In this document: positions 37,179 to 46,543 of the stretch, piece after piece
Layout: every line of letters begins with the position of its first letter
Position numbering within the stretch: position 1 is the stretch's first letter
Source: Anaerosacchariphilus polymeriproducens
GTDB lineage: Bacteria > Bacillota > Clostridia > Lachnospirales > Lachnospiraceae
Reading direction: 5' to 3'
DNA length: 64,000 bases
NCBI RefSeq assembly: GCF_003363435.1
Contig: NZ_QRCT01000013.1
Location: forward strand, 1-64,000
Translations under genes and position numbers: made by a program
Notes under the pieces: generated by a model
Seen by the model: the letters and a program-made list of their open reading frames with translations, nothing else
The model's database searches: none
Told to the model about the DNA's origin: nothing

Positions 37179-37418
37179 AAAAAACTGGCTTCCTATTTGA
37201 AACCAGCGCACAAAGATATCTTACTCAGATATCTCTATACACTTGGTCATCGTTCGTAACCTTGTGTAATCCTTATAAATAAGCTGGTATTCTGGCTTAG
37301 GCTTCAACATTATATTCCATCTTCCCATTTTCACAGTGATTTTTTGAATATAACTATTCCAATACAGCGGCGTGACCGCACGGGATTCAAACCCGTTTCC
37401 CTATTGTCTAACGACAAC
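37179..37418 (-). promoter_or_regulatory. Cobalamin riboswitch with terminator
   Basis: Minus-strand element with the cobalamin core features: GGGTTTGAATCCCGTGCGG then ACGCCGCTGTA, a TCACTG box and AAGCCTAAGCCAGAATACCAGC (the AGCCAGGAGACCTGCC-like block). The ends pair as a nine-base P1 helix (GTTGTCGTT, 37410-37418, with AACGATGAC, 37246-37254). An intrinsic terminator follows: CTGGTTTC with GGAAGCCAG, then TTTTTT (37179-37206). Cobalamin binding should turn off the btuFCD-type operon. Confidence 0.88.
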
Positions 37419-37443
37419 ACTTATTTACATTATATTTTTATAA

Positions 37444-37472
37444 ATAATAGCATTACATATTTATAATGTCAA
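37444..37472 (-). promoter_or_regulatory. Sigma-A promoter of the cobalamin riboswitch operon
   Basis: Minus strand TTGACA (37467-37472), 17-bp spacer, TATTAT (37444-37449), about 25 bp before the riboswitch P1 helix. Confidence 0.8.
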
Positions 37473-37535
37473 TATAAAGTAAATCTTATCGAATGTTAAA
37501 TTTGATTTGACAAATTACAAGTAATGGGTAACTAA

Positions 37536-38612
37536 TTAAATTATCGTTCCTCCACCAATTACATAATCATCCTGATAAAACACAACAGCCTGTCCGGGCG
37601 TAATTGCTCTTTGAGATTCTTCAAACACACAATGTACCTTGTCATCTTCTACTTTTTTTATTGTACAAACTGCGCCTTTATGACTATAACGTATTTTTGC
37701 TGTTACTTTCATTTCTTCTTTCAAATCTTCCATTGCCATAAAATTTAATTTATTTGCATAGAGTTCTTTTGCAAAGACATCTTTATTTTCACCTATGACT
37801 ACTTCATTGGTTTCAGGTCTAAGTTCAACAACAAATACAGGATGTCCCATTGACAGATTCAATCCTTTTCTCTGTCCTACTGTATAATGTGTGATCCCTT
37901 TATGTTTTCCAATTATTTCACCGTCTACTGTAACAAAATTCCCTTCAGCAATCTTTGCATCCGTATAATCTTCTATAAATTTTGCATAATTGTTTTCCGG
38001 AATAAAACAAATCTCTTGACTATCCGGTTTATTCGCAATTTTGAGATGAATTCTATTTGCGATTTGTCTAATTTCTTCTTTGGTATATTGACCAACAGGC
38101 ATTATTGTATGCTCCAACTGAAATTGCGTTAAATTATATAGTGCATATGTTTGATCTTTGGCTGCTGTGGCAGATTTCTTTAATGTATATCTTCCATTTG
38201 GAAGTTGTTCAATCTGAGCATAGTGTCCTGTAGCAATATAGTCTGCCCCTATATCTAAACTTCTTTTAAGTAAGGATTCCCATTTTACATATCGATTACA
38301 TGCAATACAAGGATTAGGTGTTTTTCCATGAAGATATTCTTCTACGAAATAATCCATTACATTTTCTCTAAATTGAGATTTAAAATTCATAACATAATAA
38401 GGAATCGATAGATCGTTGGCAACTCTTCTTGCATCATCAACCGCACTTAAGCCACAGCAGCCCCCATTTTCTTCTTGTACAGATTGTTCTTCATCCTGCC
38501 AAATCTGCATTGTTACACCTATTACATCATACCCTTGTTCTTTCAGCAGATATGCTGCAACAGATGAATCAACTCCTCCAGACATTCCTATTACTACTTT
38601 TTTCCTGCTCAT
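37536..38612 (-). CDS. mnmA: tRNA-specific 2-thiouridylase MnmA
   Basis: Thiolates U34 of tRNA-Glu, -Gln and -Lys with ATP; 358 residues. PP-loop [15 protein letters not shown] (residues 9-23), catalytic Cys pair in NPCIACNR (near 102) and QEICFI (near 201), and the C-terminal barrel. It is last in iscR-iscS-iscU-mnmA and its start overlaps the iscU stop (TAATG). The neighbouring cysteine desulfurase is the natural sulfur source. Confidence 0.96.
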   Translation of the reverse strand: MSRKKVVIGMSGGVDSSVAAYLLKEQGYDVIGVTMQIWQDEEQSVQEENGGCCGLSAVDDARRVANDLSIPYYVMNFKSQFRENVMDYFVEEYLHGKTPNPCIACNRYVKWESLLKRSLDIGADYIATGHYAQIEQLPNGRYTLKKSATAAKDQTYALYNLTQFQLEHTIMPVGQYTKEEIRQIANRIHLKIANKPDSQEICFIPENNYAKFIEDYTDAKIAEGNFVTVDGEIIGKHKGITHYTVGQRKGLNLSMGHPVFVVELRPETNEVVIGENKDVFAKELYANKLNFMAMEDLKEEMKVTAKIRYSHKGAVCTIKKVEDDKVHCVFEESQRAITPGQAVVFYQDDYVIGGGTII

Positions 38613-39049
38613 TAATATTCTTCTTCCTCTTCCTCTTCATGTATATCGTTTTTTGGTTTTTCCAATCCTTCGATCACAATCCCTTTTTTCTCTGCATAAT
38701 CCCACAAAGCCGCATGTATAGCTTCCTCAGCAAGAAGAGAACAATGTACTTTGACAGGCGGCAACCCGTCTAGTGCTTCCATAACTGCTTTATTTGTAAC
38801 TTCTAAAGCTTCATATATCGTCTTTCCTTTCACTAATTCTGTCGCCATACTACTTGTTGCTACAGCTGCACCGCATCCAAATGTCTTAAATCTTACATCT
38901 TTGATAATTTGATCGTCATCAATATCAAAATAAATTCTCATTATATCTCCACACTTTGCGTTACCTACTGTTCCTACTCCATTTGCATTCTCAAGTTCTC
39001 CTGCATTCCTTGGATTTTGAAAATGATCCATTACTTTCTCGCTGTACAT
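38612..39049 (-). CDS. iscU: Fe-S cluster scaffold protein, NifU/IscU type
   Basis: A 145-residue scaffold that assembles Fe-S clusters with sulfur from the desulfurase. Conserved Cys in [21 protein letters not shown] and [17 protein letters not shown], with the usual Asp after the first Cys. The C-terminus is unusually acidic (HEEEEEEEY). It lies 26 bp after the cysteine desulfurase gene. Clostridial NifU-like proteins of this type lack the C-terminal NifU domains. Confidence 0.94.
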   Translation of the reverse strand: MYSEKVMDHFQNPRNAGELENANGVGTVGNAKCGDIMRIYFDIDDDQIIKDVRFKTFGCGAAVATSSMATELVKGKTIYEALEVTNKAVMEALDGLPPVKVHCSLLAEEAIHAALWDYAEKKGIVIEGLEKPKNDIHEEEEEEEY

Positions 39050-39075
39050 ATCTTTTCCTCCTTAAACTCACTAAT

Positions 39076-40257
39076 CTAATTGTTATTTTTTATATAGTCT
39101 TCATAAAGTGGAGACATATTTCTTAGTTTTTCTACTATTTTTTTAATTGTTTCAATTACAAAATCGATATCTTCTTTTGATGTCTGTTCACTTAATGACA
39201 AACGCAGGGAACCATGTGCTATTTCATGCGGAAGACCAATAGCCAGTAATACATGTGATGGATCTAAAGAACCTGAAGTACAGGCTGAACCACTAGAACC
39301 ACATATTCCTTCCATATCTAACATGATCAATAATGATTCACCTTCAACAAATTGAAAACTAAAGTTTACATTATTGGGTAACCGTTTGGTTCTATGACCA
39401 TTTAATCTTGTATATGGTACTTCTTTTAAAACACGATTAATTAGATAATCTCTTAATTCAGTTTCTTTTTTAGCCCGTTCTTCTATAGTGCTTACAGCTA
39501 TTTCAACTGCTTTGGACATTCCAACAATTCCAGGAACATTCTCAGTTCCTGCCCGACGTTTCCTTTCTTGAGCCCCTCCATGAACATAGGAACGTATTTT
39601 AACTCCTGTTCTTATATACAAAAAGCCGATTCCTTTTGGTCCATTTAATTTGTGAGCGCTTGCACTGAGCATATCAATATGATATTCATCTACATTAATT
39701 GGCACTTGTCCAAACGCTTGTACAGCATCCGTATGAAATAGAATATTATTTTGATTTGCAAGCTCTCCTATTTCCTTCATTGGTTCAATCGTTCCAATTT
39801 CATTATTGGCAAACATAATGGAAATCAAAATTGTAGTTGGACGAATTGCTTTCTTGAGTTCCTCTAATTTGATGATTCCATTCTCATCTACATCCAGATA
39901 TGTCACTTCAAAACCCTGTTCTTCCAGATATTCACATGTATGCAATACAGCATGATGTTCTATTTTTGAGGTTATAATATGATTTCCTTTCTCTTTGTAA
40001 GCATCTGCAGTCGCCTTTATAGCCCAATTATCTGATTCACTTCCACCTGCTGTGAAATAGATTTCATTGGCTTTTGAACCCAATGCTTTCCCAATTACTT
40101 CTCTTGCCTTTTCTATTGCTCCCTTATTCTTACTTCCAAATTCATATACGCTGGAAGCATTTCCATATTCCTCCGTAAAATAAGGTAGCATTTCATCAAC
40201 TACTTCTTTTGAGACTTGTGTTGTTGCTGCGTTGTCTAGATATATTAATTTTTTCAT
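39076..40257 (-). CDS. iscS: Cysteine desulfurase, IscS/NifS type
   Basis: PLP enzyme that takes sulfur from cysteine for Fe-S clusters and tRNA thiolation; 393 residues. It starts with the typical IYLDNAATTQVS, binds PLP at the Lys of SAHKLNGPKG (near residue 203) and has the active Cys loop SSGSACTSGSLDPSH (Cys near 327). Second gene of the IscR-controlled operon, 17 bp after the regulator gene. Confidence 0.95.
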   Translation of the reverse strand: MKKLIYLDNAATTQVSKEVVDEMLPYFTEEYGNASSVYEFGSKNKGAIEKAREVIGKALGSKANEIYFTAGGSESDNWAIKATADAYKEKGNHIITSKIEHHAVLHTCEYLEEQGFEVTYLDVDENGIIKLEELKKAIRPTTILISIMFANNEIGTIEPMKEIGELANQNNILFHTDAVQAFGQVPINVDEYHIDMLSASAHKLNGPKGIGFLYIRTGVKIRSYVHGGAQERKRRAGTENVPGIVGMSKAVEIAVSTIEERAKKETELRDYLINRVLKEVPYTRLNGHRTKRLPNNVNFSFQFVEGESLLIMLDMEGICGSSGSACTSGSLDPSHVLLAIGLPHEIAHGSLRLSLSEQTSKEDIDFVIETIKKIVEKLRNMSPLYEDYIKNNN

Positions 40258-40274
40258 AGCTTATCCTCTCTTTC

Positions 40275-40703
40275 TCAACCTTTCTGCATTTCTTTACTCT
40301 CTTTTACTAATTCGCCAAAATTTATTTGGTTTACAGTTTCATTTATACTATCGTTAATTTTCTTCCAAACTGTTTTACTCACACAATATTTAGCACTTTC
40401 ACATTGACTTTCGCTTTTTATTCCTGGACAATCTACAGGAGTCAAATCCCCTTCCAAAGCTCTTAAAATTTCTCCGACCGAAATTTCTTCTATAGGCTTT
40501 GCTAATATATAACCACCATTAACACCTCTTACGCTTTTTACTAAATCTGCTTTTTTCAACTTTGCGATCAGCTGTTCTAAATAATTTACAGAAATATCTT
40601 GCCGACTTGCAATACTACTTAAAGAAACAGGTTCATTTTCACTATAAACTGCAAGATCTACAAAAGCTCTCAATCCATATATCCCTTTTTTGGATAACTT
40701 CAC
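40275..40703 (-). CDS. iscR: Rrf2-family Fe-S regulator, IscR type
   Basis: A 142-residue regulator with an N-terminal winged helix (KLSKKGIYGLRAFVDLA) and three Cys in the C-terminal loop (DCPG, QCES, YCVS), the usual [2Fe-2S] ligands of IscR. It starts with GTG at 40703, four bases after AAAGAGGTGG; an upstream ATG would run through the operator. It is first in iscR-iscS-iscU-mnmA and probably represses its own operon. Confidence 0.9.
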   Translation of the reverse strand: MKLSKKGIYGLRAFVDLAVYSENEPVSLSSIASRQDISVNYLEQLIAKLKKADLVKSVRGVNGGYILAKPIEEISVGEILRALEGDLTPVDCPGIKSESQCESAKYCVSKTVWKKINDSINETVNQINFGELVKESKEMQKG

Positions 40704-40719
40704 GATACCACCTCTTTCT

Positions 40720-40744
40720 ATATCCGAGTATTTTGGTCGGATAT
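40720..40744 (-). promoter_or_regulatory. IscR/Rrf2 palindromic operator
   Basis: Perfect palindrome ATATCCGA-N9-TCGGATAT just downstream of the promoter -10 and directly before the iscR ribosome site. The CCGAC/GTCGG-like arms resemble Firmicute IscR sites. Its position favours autorepression. Confidence 0.75.
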
Positions 40745-40755
40745 TCACTGTAGTT

Positions 40756-40784
40756 AGAATATCACCTTATTTTCGTTCTGTCAA
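40756..40784 (-). promoter_or_regulatory. Sigma-A promoter of iscR-iscS-iscU-mnmA
   Basis: Minus strand TTGACA (40779-40784), 17-bp spacer, TATTCT (40756-40761). Confidence 0.75.
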
Positions 40785-40837
40785 GAACTTTTCTCACATA
40801 TATTTTTCTATACATAAAATGAAGGTGAGGTTATAGA

Positions 40838-42358
40838 ATGAATCAAAAACACACCCTCTTAAAAGGAACTTTTTACTTAACGCTTGCCGGACTCATTAGT
40901 CGCATAATAGGCTTTTTTTATAGAATATTCCTTTCTCATAAAATCGGTGCAGAAGGTCTGGGTATCTATCATTTGATTTTCCCGGTCTTTTCCCTATGTT
41001 TTGCATTAACTTCTGCCGGTATTCAGACTACAATATCCCGATTTGTTGCTGAACAGATAGCGTTAAATAATCAAAAATCAGCCCGGAAATTTTTGATTAC
41101 AGGAATATTTTTTTCCATTTGTTTAAGTATTGGCTGCTTTTTTGCTTTAAATAATGGCAGCAATTGGCTGGGTATTCATATTATAAAAGAATCCCGTTGC
41201 TGTATACTTCTTAAGATTTTGGCCTTTGCTATTCCATTTGAAGCCATACATGCTTGTATAAATGGATATTATTATGGATTAAAACGCGCAGGAATACCTG
41301 CTCTCACTCAACTATTTGAACTAATAATGAGAGTTACTTTTGTTTACTTACTTTTTGAACTCCCTTTAAGCAGTAACACGCCTTCACTTAACATTATGGT
41401 ATGGGGCATTGTCGTCGGAGAAGGGGCTGCTATGCTTTTATCCCTAACTGCATTTGCATTTGAGCAGACCCGGCCCAAATCAAAAATCTCTAAACCTCCA
41501 CTTTCCTTCCGTAAATGCGGCAGTCAGTTATTTACTATGTCCTGCCCTCTTACCTTAAATCGAGTTTGTCTTCACTTATTACAAAGTGTAGAAGCAATTT
41601 TAATCCCGATGCAGCTTCGTGCATTTGGATTAAATTCATCAGAATCTTTGAGTATATATGGCGTTTTAACAGGGATGGCTTTACCTTTGATACTTTTTCC
41701 TTCCGCTTTTACTAACTCTATTTCCGTTATGCTTCTCCCATCTGTAGCTGAAGCGCAGGCGGAAAATCAGACTCGGACAATCATAAAAACTGCTGAAAAA
41801 ACAGTTCAATACTGTTTGGTTCTTGGTATTTTATGTAGTGGAATATTCTTGGCTTTTGGTAAACAAATGGGAAATCTGATCTTTAATAATTCTCTTGCCG
41901 GAACTTTTATTATGATTCTAGGCTGGCTATGTCCTTTTTTATATTTATGTACCGCTGGTCATAGTATTTTGCACGGACTCGGAAAAATGAAGACAACATT
42001 TATGCTTCAAATATCAGGAATACTTGTCAGAATCGGATTTGTTGTATTCTTTATTCCTGCTTTTGGTATACTCGGTTATTTATGGGGCCTTCTATTAAGT
42101 CAATTATTGATTACAATCCTTACTATATTATTTTTGACACGCTATACCCATTGTACTTTTCTATTTTCAGACTGGATCGTCAAACCATTTTTAACCTGCA
42201 TTTTTGTTACAGGAATCTGCAGTTTAATAGGCGCAATTCCTCATACTTTATCCGCTCCATTATCTTCATTCCTGCTAAGCGGTATAAATTGTACTATTTT
42301 TTGTCTGCTATATTTTGGAATTTTGTATTTGCTAAAAGCGATTCCTAAATTCAATTAG
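40838..42358 (+). CDS. SpoVB-like polysaccharide/lipid flippase (MOP superfamily)
   Basis: Polytopic membrane protein of 506 residues with about 13-14 helices. It opens with the family pattern LLKGTFYLTLAGLISRIIGFFYRIFLSHKIGAEGLGIYHL, of which GLISRIIGFFYR and IGAEGLGIY are diagnostic. SpoVB-type proteins take part in spore cortex or cell-wall precursor flipping; several paralogues per genome are normal, so the exact role is open. AAGGTGAGG precedes the ATG. It stands alone, divergent from the isc operon. Confidence 0.87.
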   Translation: MNQKHTLLKGTFYLTLAGLISRIIGFFYRIFLSHKIGAEGLGIYHLIFPVFSLCFALTSAGIQTTISRFVAEQIALNNQKSARKFLITGIFFSICLSIGCFFALNNGSNWLGIHIIKESRCCILLKILAFAIPFEAIHACINGYYYGLKRAGIPALTQLFELIMRVTFVYLLFELPLSSNTPSLNIMVWGIVVGEGAAMLLSLTAFAFEQTRPKSKISKPPLSFRKCGSQLFTMSCPLTLNRVCLHLLQSVEAILIPMQLRAFGLNSSESLSIYGVLTGMALPLILFPSAFTNSISVMLLPSVAEAQAENQTRTIIKTAEKTVQYCLVLGILCSGIFLAFGKQMGNLIFNNSLAGTFIMILGWLCPFLYLCTAGHSILHGLGKMKTTFMLQISGILVRIGFVVFFIPAFGILGYLWGLLLSQLLITILTILFLTRYTHCTFLFSDWIVKPFLTCIFVTGICSLIGAIPHTLSAPLSSFLLSGINCTIFCLLYFGILYLLKAIPKFN

Positions 42359-42370
42359 CTTTATTTCTAG

Positions 42371-42418
42371 AAAAAAAATATATCAAATTCATATTAAGAA
42401 AGGTTTTGATATATTTTT
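42371..42418. terminator. Bidirectional terminator between flippase and YccF genes
   Basis: AAAAATATATCAAA and TTTTGATATATTTTT form an AT-rich stem with T-runs on both strands between the convergent genes. Confidence 0.75.
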
Positions 42419-42426
42419 CAAAGTTT

Positions 42427-42789
42427 TTAATTTCTAATTGTGCTGCCAAAAGGCATTAATGATAATTTTGCAAGTTTAAAACATTGTAATCCAAATGGAA
42501 TTCCTATAATCGTCACACAGAACAGCGCACCTAATACAACATATTCTATAACCATCGGAATACCCGATAATAATAGCCAAATAACATTTATGATAAAGGA
42601 ACCCATTCCTCCTCCATAAACAACTTCTTTTCCAAAAGGCATGAATGATAAACTTGCAAATTTAAAACATTGTAAACCTATTGGAATTCCTATAATCGTA
42701 ATACACCAAAGACATCCTAAAACCAACCAGCTTAATCCGGTAATAAGTCCTCCAAAAATAATCCATAATAAGTTACCTAAACAGTTCAT
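42427..42789 (-). CDS. YccF-domain membrane protein
   Basis: Inner-membrane protein of 120 residues with two copies of the YccF repeat: GIPIGLQCFKFASLSFMPFG (near residue 34) and GIPFGLQCFKLAKLSLMPFG (near residue 96), each after a pair of hydrophobic segments. Function is unknown. TAGGAGGATT precedes the ATG. Monocistronic. Confidence 0.9.
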   Translation of the reverse strand: MNCLGNLLWIIFGGLITGLSWLVLGCLWCITIIGIPIGLQCFKFASLSFMPFGKEVVYGGGMGSFIINVIWLLLSGIPMVIEYVVLGALFCVTIIGIPFGLQCFKLAKLSLMPFGSTIRN

Positions 42790-43017
42790 TTAATCCTCCT
42801 ATATTAATCCTATGTATAAATTTACTTAAAACATTATATCATAATTTTTTTCTTTTGAAACTTATCTTTAAAAAAATAATTATCCTTAAATATTCAACAA
42901 TTTTTACCATTATCTATCTTTGACTATATTTATACAATAGTTACTATACTATTACTAAATTACATTTAATGTGTATTTATAATATAATTATATTATTACT
43001 AGGAAAGGGGGTTCCTT

Positions 43018-43347
43018 ATGAATAATGATATGTATGAAAATCTCGGCAAAAAGATGAAAGAGTTAAGAATAAAAAATGGTCTCACACAAGAACAAGTAGC
43101 AGATGCGCTTAATGTAACCCCTGGTTATATTAGCAATGTAGAAAATAATAGAAGTGCAATGACGCTCCGCATGTTAATATACTATGCTAACTTAACCCAT
43201 GTTTCTTTAGACCATTTAATCGGAAGTATAGATAGCTCTTATCAAGCAACATCTTTAGATAATGAATTACTTCAATTGTTAGAAACCTTATCGGATACCG
43301 ATAAAGAAAAATTGATCAAAACCATTAAGTTATGGCTATTGAAATAA
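43018..43347 (+). CDS. XRE-family transcriptional regulator
   Basis: A 109-residue regulator. The N-terminal helix-turn-helix is clear (LRIKNGLTQEQVADALNVTP, then GYISNVENNRSAMTLRMLI), followed by a short helical C-terminal region that could mediate dimerisation. AAAGGGGG precedes the ATG. The upstream spacer (42790-43017) is very AT-rich and contains ATAGT-T-ACTAT near 42948, a possible operator; no other gene was seen there. It is convergent with the arabinanase gene. Confidence 0.88.
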   Translation: MNNDMYENLGKKMKELRIKNGLTQEQVADALNVTPGYISNVENNRSAMTLRMLIYYANLTHVSLDHLIGSIDSSYQATSLDNELLQLLETLSDTDKEKLIKTIKLWLLK

Positions 43348-43370
43348 TTCATTTCATTCTAGTACATGAT

Positions 43371-43411
43371 AAAGGAGCAGTTACAATTTCAAAGTAACTG
43401 CTCCTTTTTTT
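43371..43411 (+). terminator. Terminator after the XRE gene
   Basis: GGAGCAGTTAC (43374-43384) pairs with GTAACTGCTCC (43394-43404), followed by TTTTTTTAT on the plus strand. On the minus strand the T-run is short, so it is mainly for the XRE gene. Confidence 0.88.
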
Positions 43412-44981
43412 ATCTTATTTTAGATCCCCATATTGATTGATTATTGTTTCCAATCAATGAAAATGTCATTGTGTTTTTATGATTTATCGATTCATTATAT
43501 TGTTTAAAAAATACTCCCTTATAGGTAACACCATCAATAATCATCGTACAATAATATTTATTTCCGTCTGCACCTGTCACTGTTTTCCATGTCCCGTTAT
43601 AATCACCTGTAATCTTACCATTTGCTTGTAATACAACTTTAGAAGTTTTAAGCATTCCGGTATAGACCGTTGTGGCATCATTACCATGATTGACAATCTC
43701 ATAGGTGCCTGCAATTTTACTTTTAGAATATCCAGATTTGGAAATTATGCTGCCAGAATATTCATAAACAGCAGTAACCGGCCAACCGTCTTCATTTATA
43801 AATTGCTGATGTACCCTGACTTGATGGGTCTCTTCTCCTTTATTAAATCTGGTGTGATATACTAGATATCGCTGACCATTATTATCAACAAATGCAGAAT
43901 TGTGACCACCAGACTTATATCCTTTACTGCTAAACTCAGAAGGTGCAGCATTATTTAATGAAGAAAATGAATAATTACCAAATAATTTAATTCCCTTCCT
44001 TCTCTGATCCGCATTACTGCTTGTACATATTGCATCGTTACCGGCCGCATCTTTATAAGGGCCCTTTATATCTTTTGATCGAAATAGACGTAGATGATAT
44101 CCACTAAAATTATCTGTTGCATTAAGTCCACAATATGATAAATACAAATAATAATATCCTGTTTCTTTATCATATACAATATAGGAACCTTCTCCTGTAC
44201 ATCCATGTCCTCCTGAAAGCTTAAGACCTAAATATTGGTCAGAATAATTATATTTTGTGGTATATTTATATGTATAATCCCTCAAACCTGTATTCTCATC
44301 CATTTTCAACATATATATTCCGCCAAACCATGATCCATATGACATCCAAAGATTGCCCTTCTTATCATAAATTAAACATGGATCAATTGCATTCGTACCG
44401 TATTTTGTATTCCAAGCTCCATTTAACAGATATCTACCTGCAACTTCATTACTTCCTGTTACCTTCCTATAATCAGTAGCCTTTGCATCTGCTTCATTTG
44501 TGAATCCTGAATAAACAATTGTACCTGCGTAAGTATAAGGACCGGTTATTCTATCTGCTGTAGCCAGAACTATAGAAGAATACAATCGTTCCCCATTAAC
44601 GCTCATATACATGCACCATTTTTTCATTTTTTTATTGTAAATGACATCAGGTGCCCATAAATTGCCTTTTACATCATAAGAAGCGCTACCTCTGGCCGAC
44701 CACTTTGCAGGTTCCGCAAATATATTGGCATAATCACTATTAATATTGGTCGTGAAATTTTTCCATGAAGATAAATTTTCAGATGAGGCAAAACTCATAT
44801 GAGAACCAAAAATATAATATTTACCATCGGCCTTTACAATGGACGGATCATGTACCGAAACCCGGTCTGTAGACAGGGCTGCTGCTTTTACCACCCCTTT
44901 AAATACAGGTAAACCAACAAAAACTTGTACCAAAAGTATAAATACAAAAATAACACCCAAACATTTTTTTATCATTTTCAC
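43410..44981 (-). CDS. Secreted GH43 arabinan endo-1,5-alpha-L-arabinosidase
   Basis: Extracellular plant-arabinan hydrolase of about 523 residues. A hydrophobic signal peptide (about residues 3-33) precedes a five-bladed GH43 propeller with catalytic Asp in VHDPSIV, the Asp in NAIDPCLIY and the acid Glu in GCTGEGSYIVYD; HNSAFVDNNG follows. A C-terminal beta domain (about 415-523) ends in SLIGNNNQSIWGS. GTG at 44981 has the best spacing to GGAGG; an ATG two codons later is also possible. It is a single gene without transporter or regulator partners nearby. Confidence 0.9.
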   Translation of the reverse strand: MKMIKKCLGVIFVFILLVQVFVGLPVFKGVVKAAALSTDRVSVHDPSIVKADGKYYIFGSHMSFASSENLSSWKNFTTNINSDYANIFAEPAKWSARGSASYDVKGNLWAPDVIYNKKMKKWCMYMSVNGERLYSSIVLATADRITGPYTYAGTIVYSGFTNEADAKATDYRKVTGSNEVAGRYLLNGAWNTKYGTNAIDPCLIYDKKGNLWMSYGSWFGGIYMLKMDENTGLRDYTYKYTTKYNYSDQYLGLKLSGGHGCTGEGSYIVYDKETGYYYLYLSYCGLNATDNFSGYHLRLFRSKDIKGPYKDAAGNDAICTSSNADQRRKGIKLFGNYSFSSLNNAAPSEFSSKGYKSGGHNSAFVDNNGQRYLVYHTRFNKGEETHQVRVHQQFINEDGWPVTAVYEYSGSIISKSGYSKSKIAGTYEIVNHGNDATTVYTGMLKTSKVVLQANGKITGDYNGTWKTVTGADGNKYYCTMIIDGVTYKGVFFKQYNESINHKNTMTFSLIGNNNQSIWGSKIR

Positions 44982-45177
44982 CCACATTCCTCCTTTCAAA
45001 TACTTATGATATTCAATTAGTTCCTCTATACAATTTTCACAGATCTGTTAATTAAATCATAGCATTTAGGAATTTCTTGTACCATAGTTAAAAAGTCAAA
45101 AAACAACCTTAATTATTACATATTAGTAGCAGTTTCAACAATGTACATTTCGGCGTTTTTAACAATACAAGTTTCAA

Positions 45178-45230
45178 ACAAAAAAATAATTCTTACATTT
45201 CCAACATTATTTGTTGAAATCGCAAGAATT
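45178..45230 (-). terminator. Terminator after the que operon
   Basis: Minus strand AATTCTT...AAGAATT with an inner TTTCAAC/GTTGgAA stem, followed by ATTTTTTTG. It ends the queC transcript. The rest of 44982-45263 is AT-rich and shows no further gene; a promoter for the arabinanase must lie there but no strong match was found. Confidence 0.7.
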
Positions 45231-45263
45231 ACTCTGTTATATTTGTATGTATACATTTTTTTC

Positions 45264-45935
45264 CTAACATTCTCTTTGTTTGTTTTGTTCAAATGCTTCT
45301 AAACCATTTTTTCGCAATGTACATGCCGGACAAGATCCACAACCTGCCCCTTTTATTCCATTATAACATGTTAAAGTCTCTTCTTTAATTATGTCAAATA
45401 CTCCAAGATCATATGCTAATTCCCATGTTTGTTCCTTATCAATCCACATCAAGGGTGTATGTATAACAAAAGGATATTCCATTGAAAGTTCTAACGTAAC
45501 ATTTAAAGATTTAATAAATATATCACGGCAATCCGGATAACCGCTATAATCGCTTTGGGAAACACCTGTAACAAGATGGCGGATTTTTCTTTGCTTTGCA
45601 AATATTGCTCCAAAAGTAAGGAATAAAAGATTTCTTCCATCTACAAAAGTATTCGGAGTCCCTTCTTTTGGTGCTTTTTCATCAACTTTAATCGTATCTC
45701 TGGTCAAAGAATTTGGCGCTAATTGATTCAATAGTCCCATATCTAAAATATGATGTTCTATCCCATATTTCTTACATATATCACTGGCACATTCTAATTC
45801 TAATTTATGCCTCTGCCCATAATCAAAGGAGATTGCAATTACATCTTTAAATTTCTTCTTAGCCCAGAATAAGCATGTAGTACTATCTTGTCCTCCACTA
45901 AAAATAACTATCGCACTTTCTTGTTCTACACTCAT
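45264..45935 (-). CDS. queC: 7-cyano-7-deazaguanine synthase QueC
   Basis: Converts 7-carboxy-7-deazaguanine to preQ0 with ammonia and ATP; 223 residues. PP-loop [14 protein letters not shown] near residue 12 and the C-terminal zinc Cys cluster [16 protein letters not shown] near 188-203. AAAGGATG lies upstream of the ATG. Last gene of the preQ1-riboswitch operon, 21 bp after folE. Confidence 0.96.
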   Translation of the reverse strand: MSVEQESAIVIFSGGQDSTTCLFWAKKKFKDVIAISFDYGQRHKLELECASDICKKYGIEHHILDMGLLNQLAPNSLTRDTIKVDEKAPKEGTPNTFVDGRNLLFLTFGAIFAKQRKIRHLVTGVSQSDYSGYPDCRDIFIKSLNVTLELSMEYPFVIHTPLMWIDKEQTWELAYDLGVFDIIKEETLTCYNGIKGAGCGSCPACTLRKNGLEAFEQNKQREC

Positions 45936-45956
45936 TTGTTATCATCCTTTCTGTAA

Positions 45957-46541
45957 TTATTTCACTAATGTTATAAACTTTTGATGAAGCATAGGATCTG
46001 ATTGAAATTTTCCACTTAAAGTTGTTGTTACTGTTTTTGCATTTACTTTTTTTATTCCACGAAATGTCATACATCCATGTTCACCTTCCACAAGAACTGC
46101 GACATCTTCTGAATTTGTAATCTTTTTGATAATTTCTAATATATCTGATCCGATTCGTTCTTGTAATTGCAGTCTTCTACCTACCATATCCGCTACTCTT
46201 GCAATTTTACTTAATCCGATCACTTTATCATTCGGGATATAAGCAACTGCCACTTTCATATTATACATAAGTGCCAGATGATGCTCGCAATGACTCATTA
46301 TTTCAATATCTTTCATTAACACCATGTCTTTGCCTTTTTGAATAAACAGATCATCCTCAAATGTTTTTTTAAACATATCAGCAATTTCATCATTGGTATA
46401 ATTAATTCCTTCAAATACTTCTGCATACATATCAGCTACTCTTTTAGGTGTGTCAATTAATCCTTCTCTCTGGGGATCCTCCCCTAAAGCTATTAGAATA
46501 CCTCTTATATGTTCTTCAATTTTACTTTTATCTATCGCCAT
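45957..46541 (-). CDS. folE: GTP cyclohydrolase I
   Basis: Makes dihydroneopterin triphosphate from GTP, the first step of both folate and 7-deazaguanine synthesis; 194 residues. Zinc and active-site motifs: [12 protein letters not shown] (near residue 76) and HGCMTFRG (near 152). AAGGGGG inside the end of queE serves as its ribosome site. The location in a que operon suggests this copy is for queuosine precursors. Confidence 0.95.
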   Translation of the reverse strand: MAIDKSKIEEHIRGILIALGEDPQREGLIDTPKRVADMYAEVFEGINYTNDEIADMFKKTFEDDLFIQKGKDMVLMKDIEIMSHCEHHLALMYNMKVAVAYIPNDKVIGLSKIARVADMVGRRLQLQERIGSDILEIIKKITNSEDVAVLVEGEHGCMTFRGIKKVNAKTVTTTLSGKFQSDPMLHQKFITLVK

Positions 46542-46543
46542 TT

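Noticed and set aside
42901-42990. Promoter and operator of the XRE gene
   Set aside because: TTGACT and TATACT are present but 19 bp apart, and the short ATAGT/ACTAT palindrome is common in such AT-rich DNA; too weak to list.
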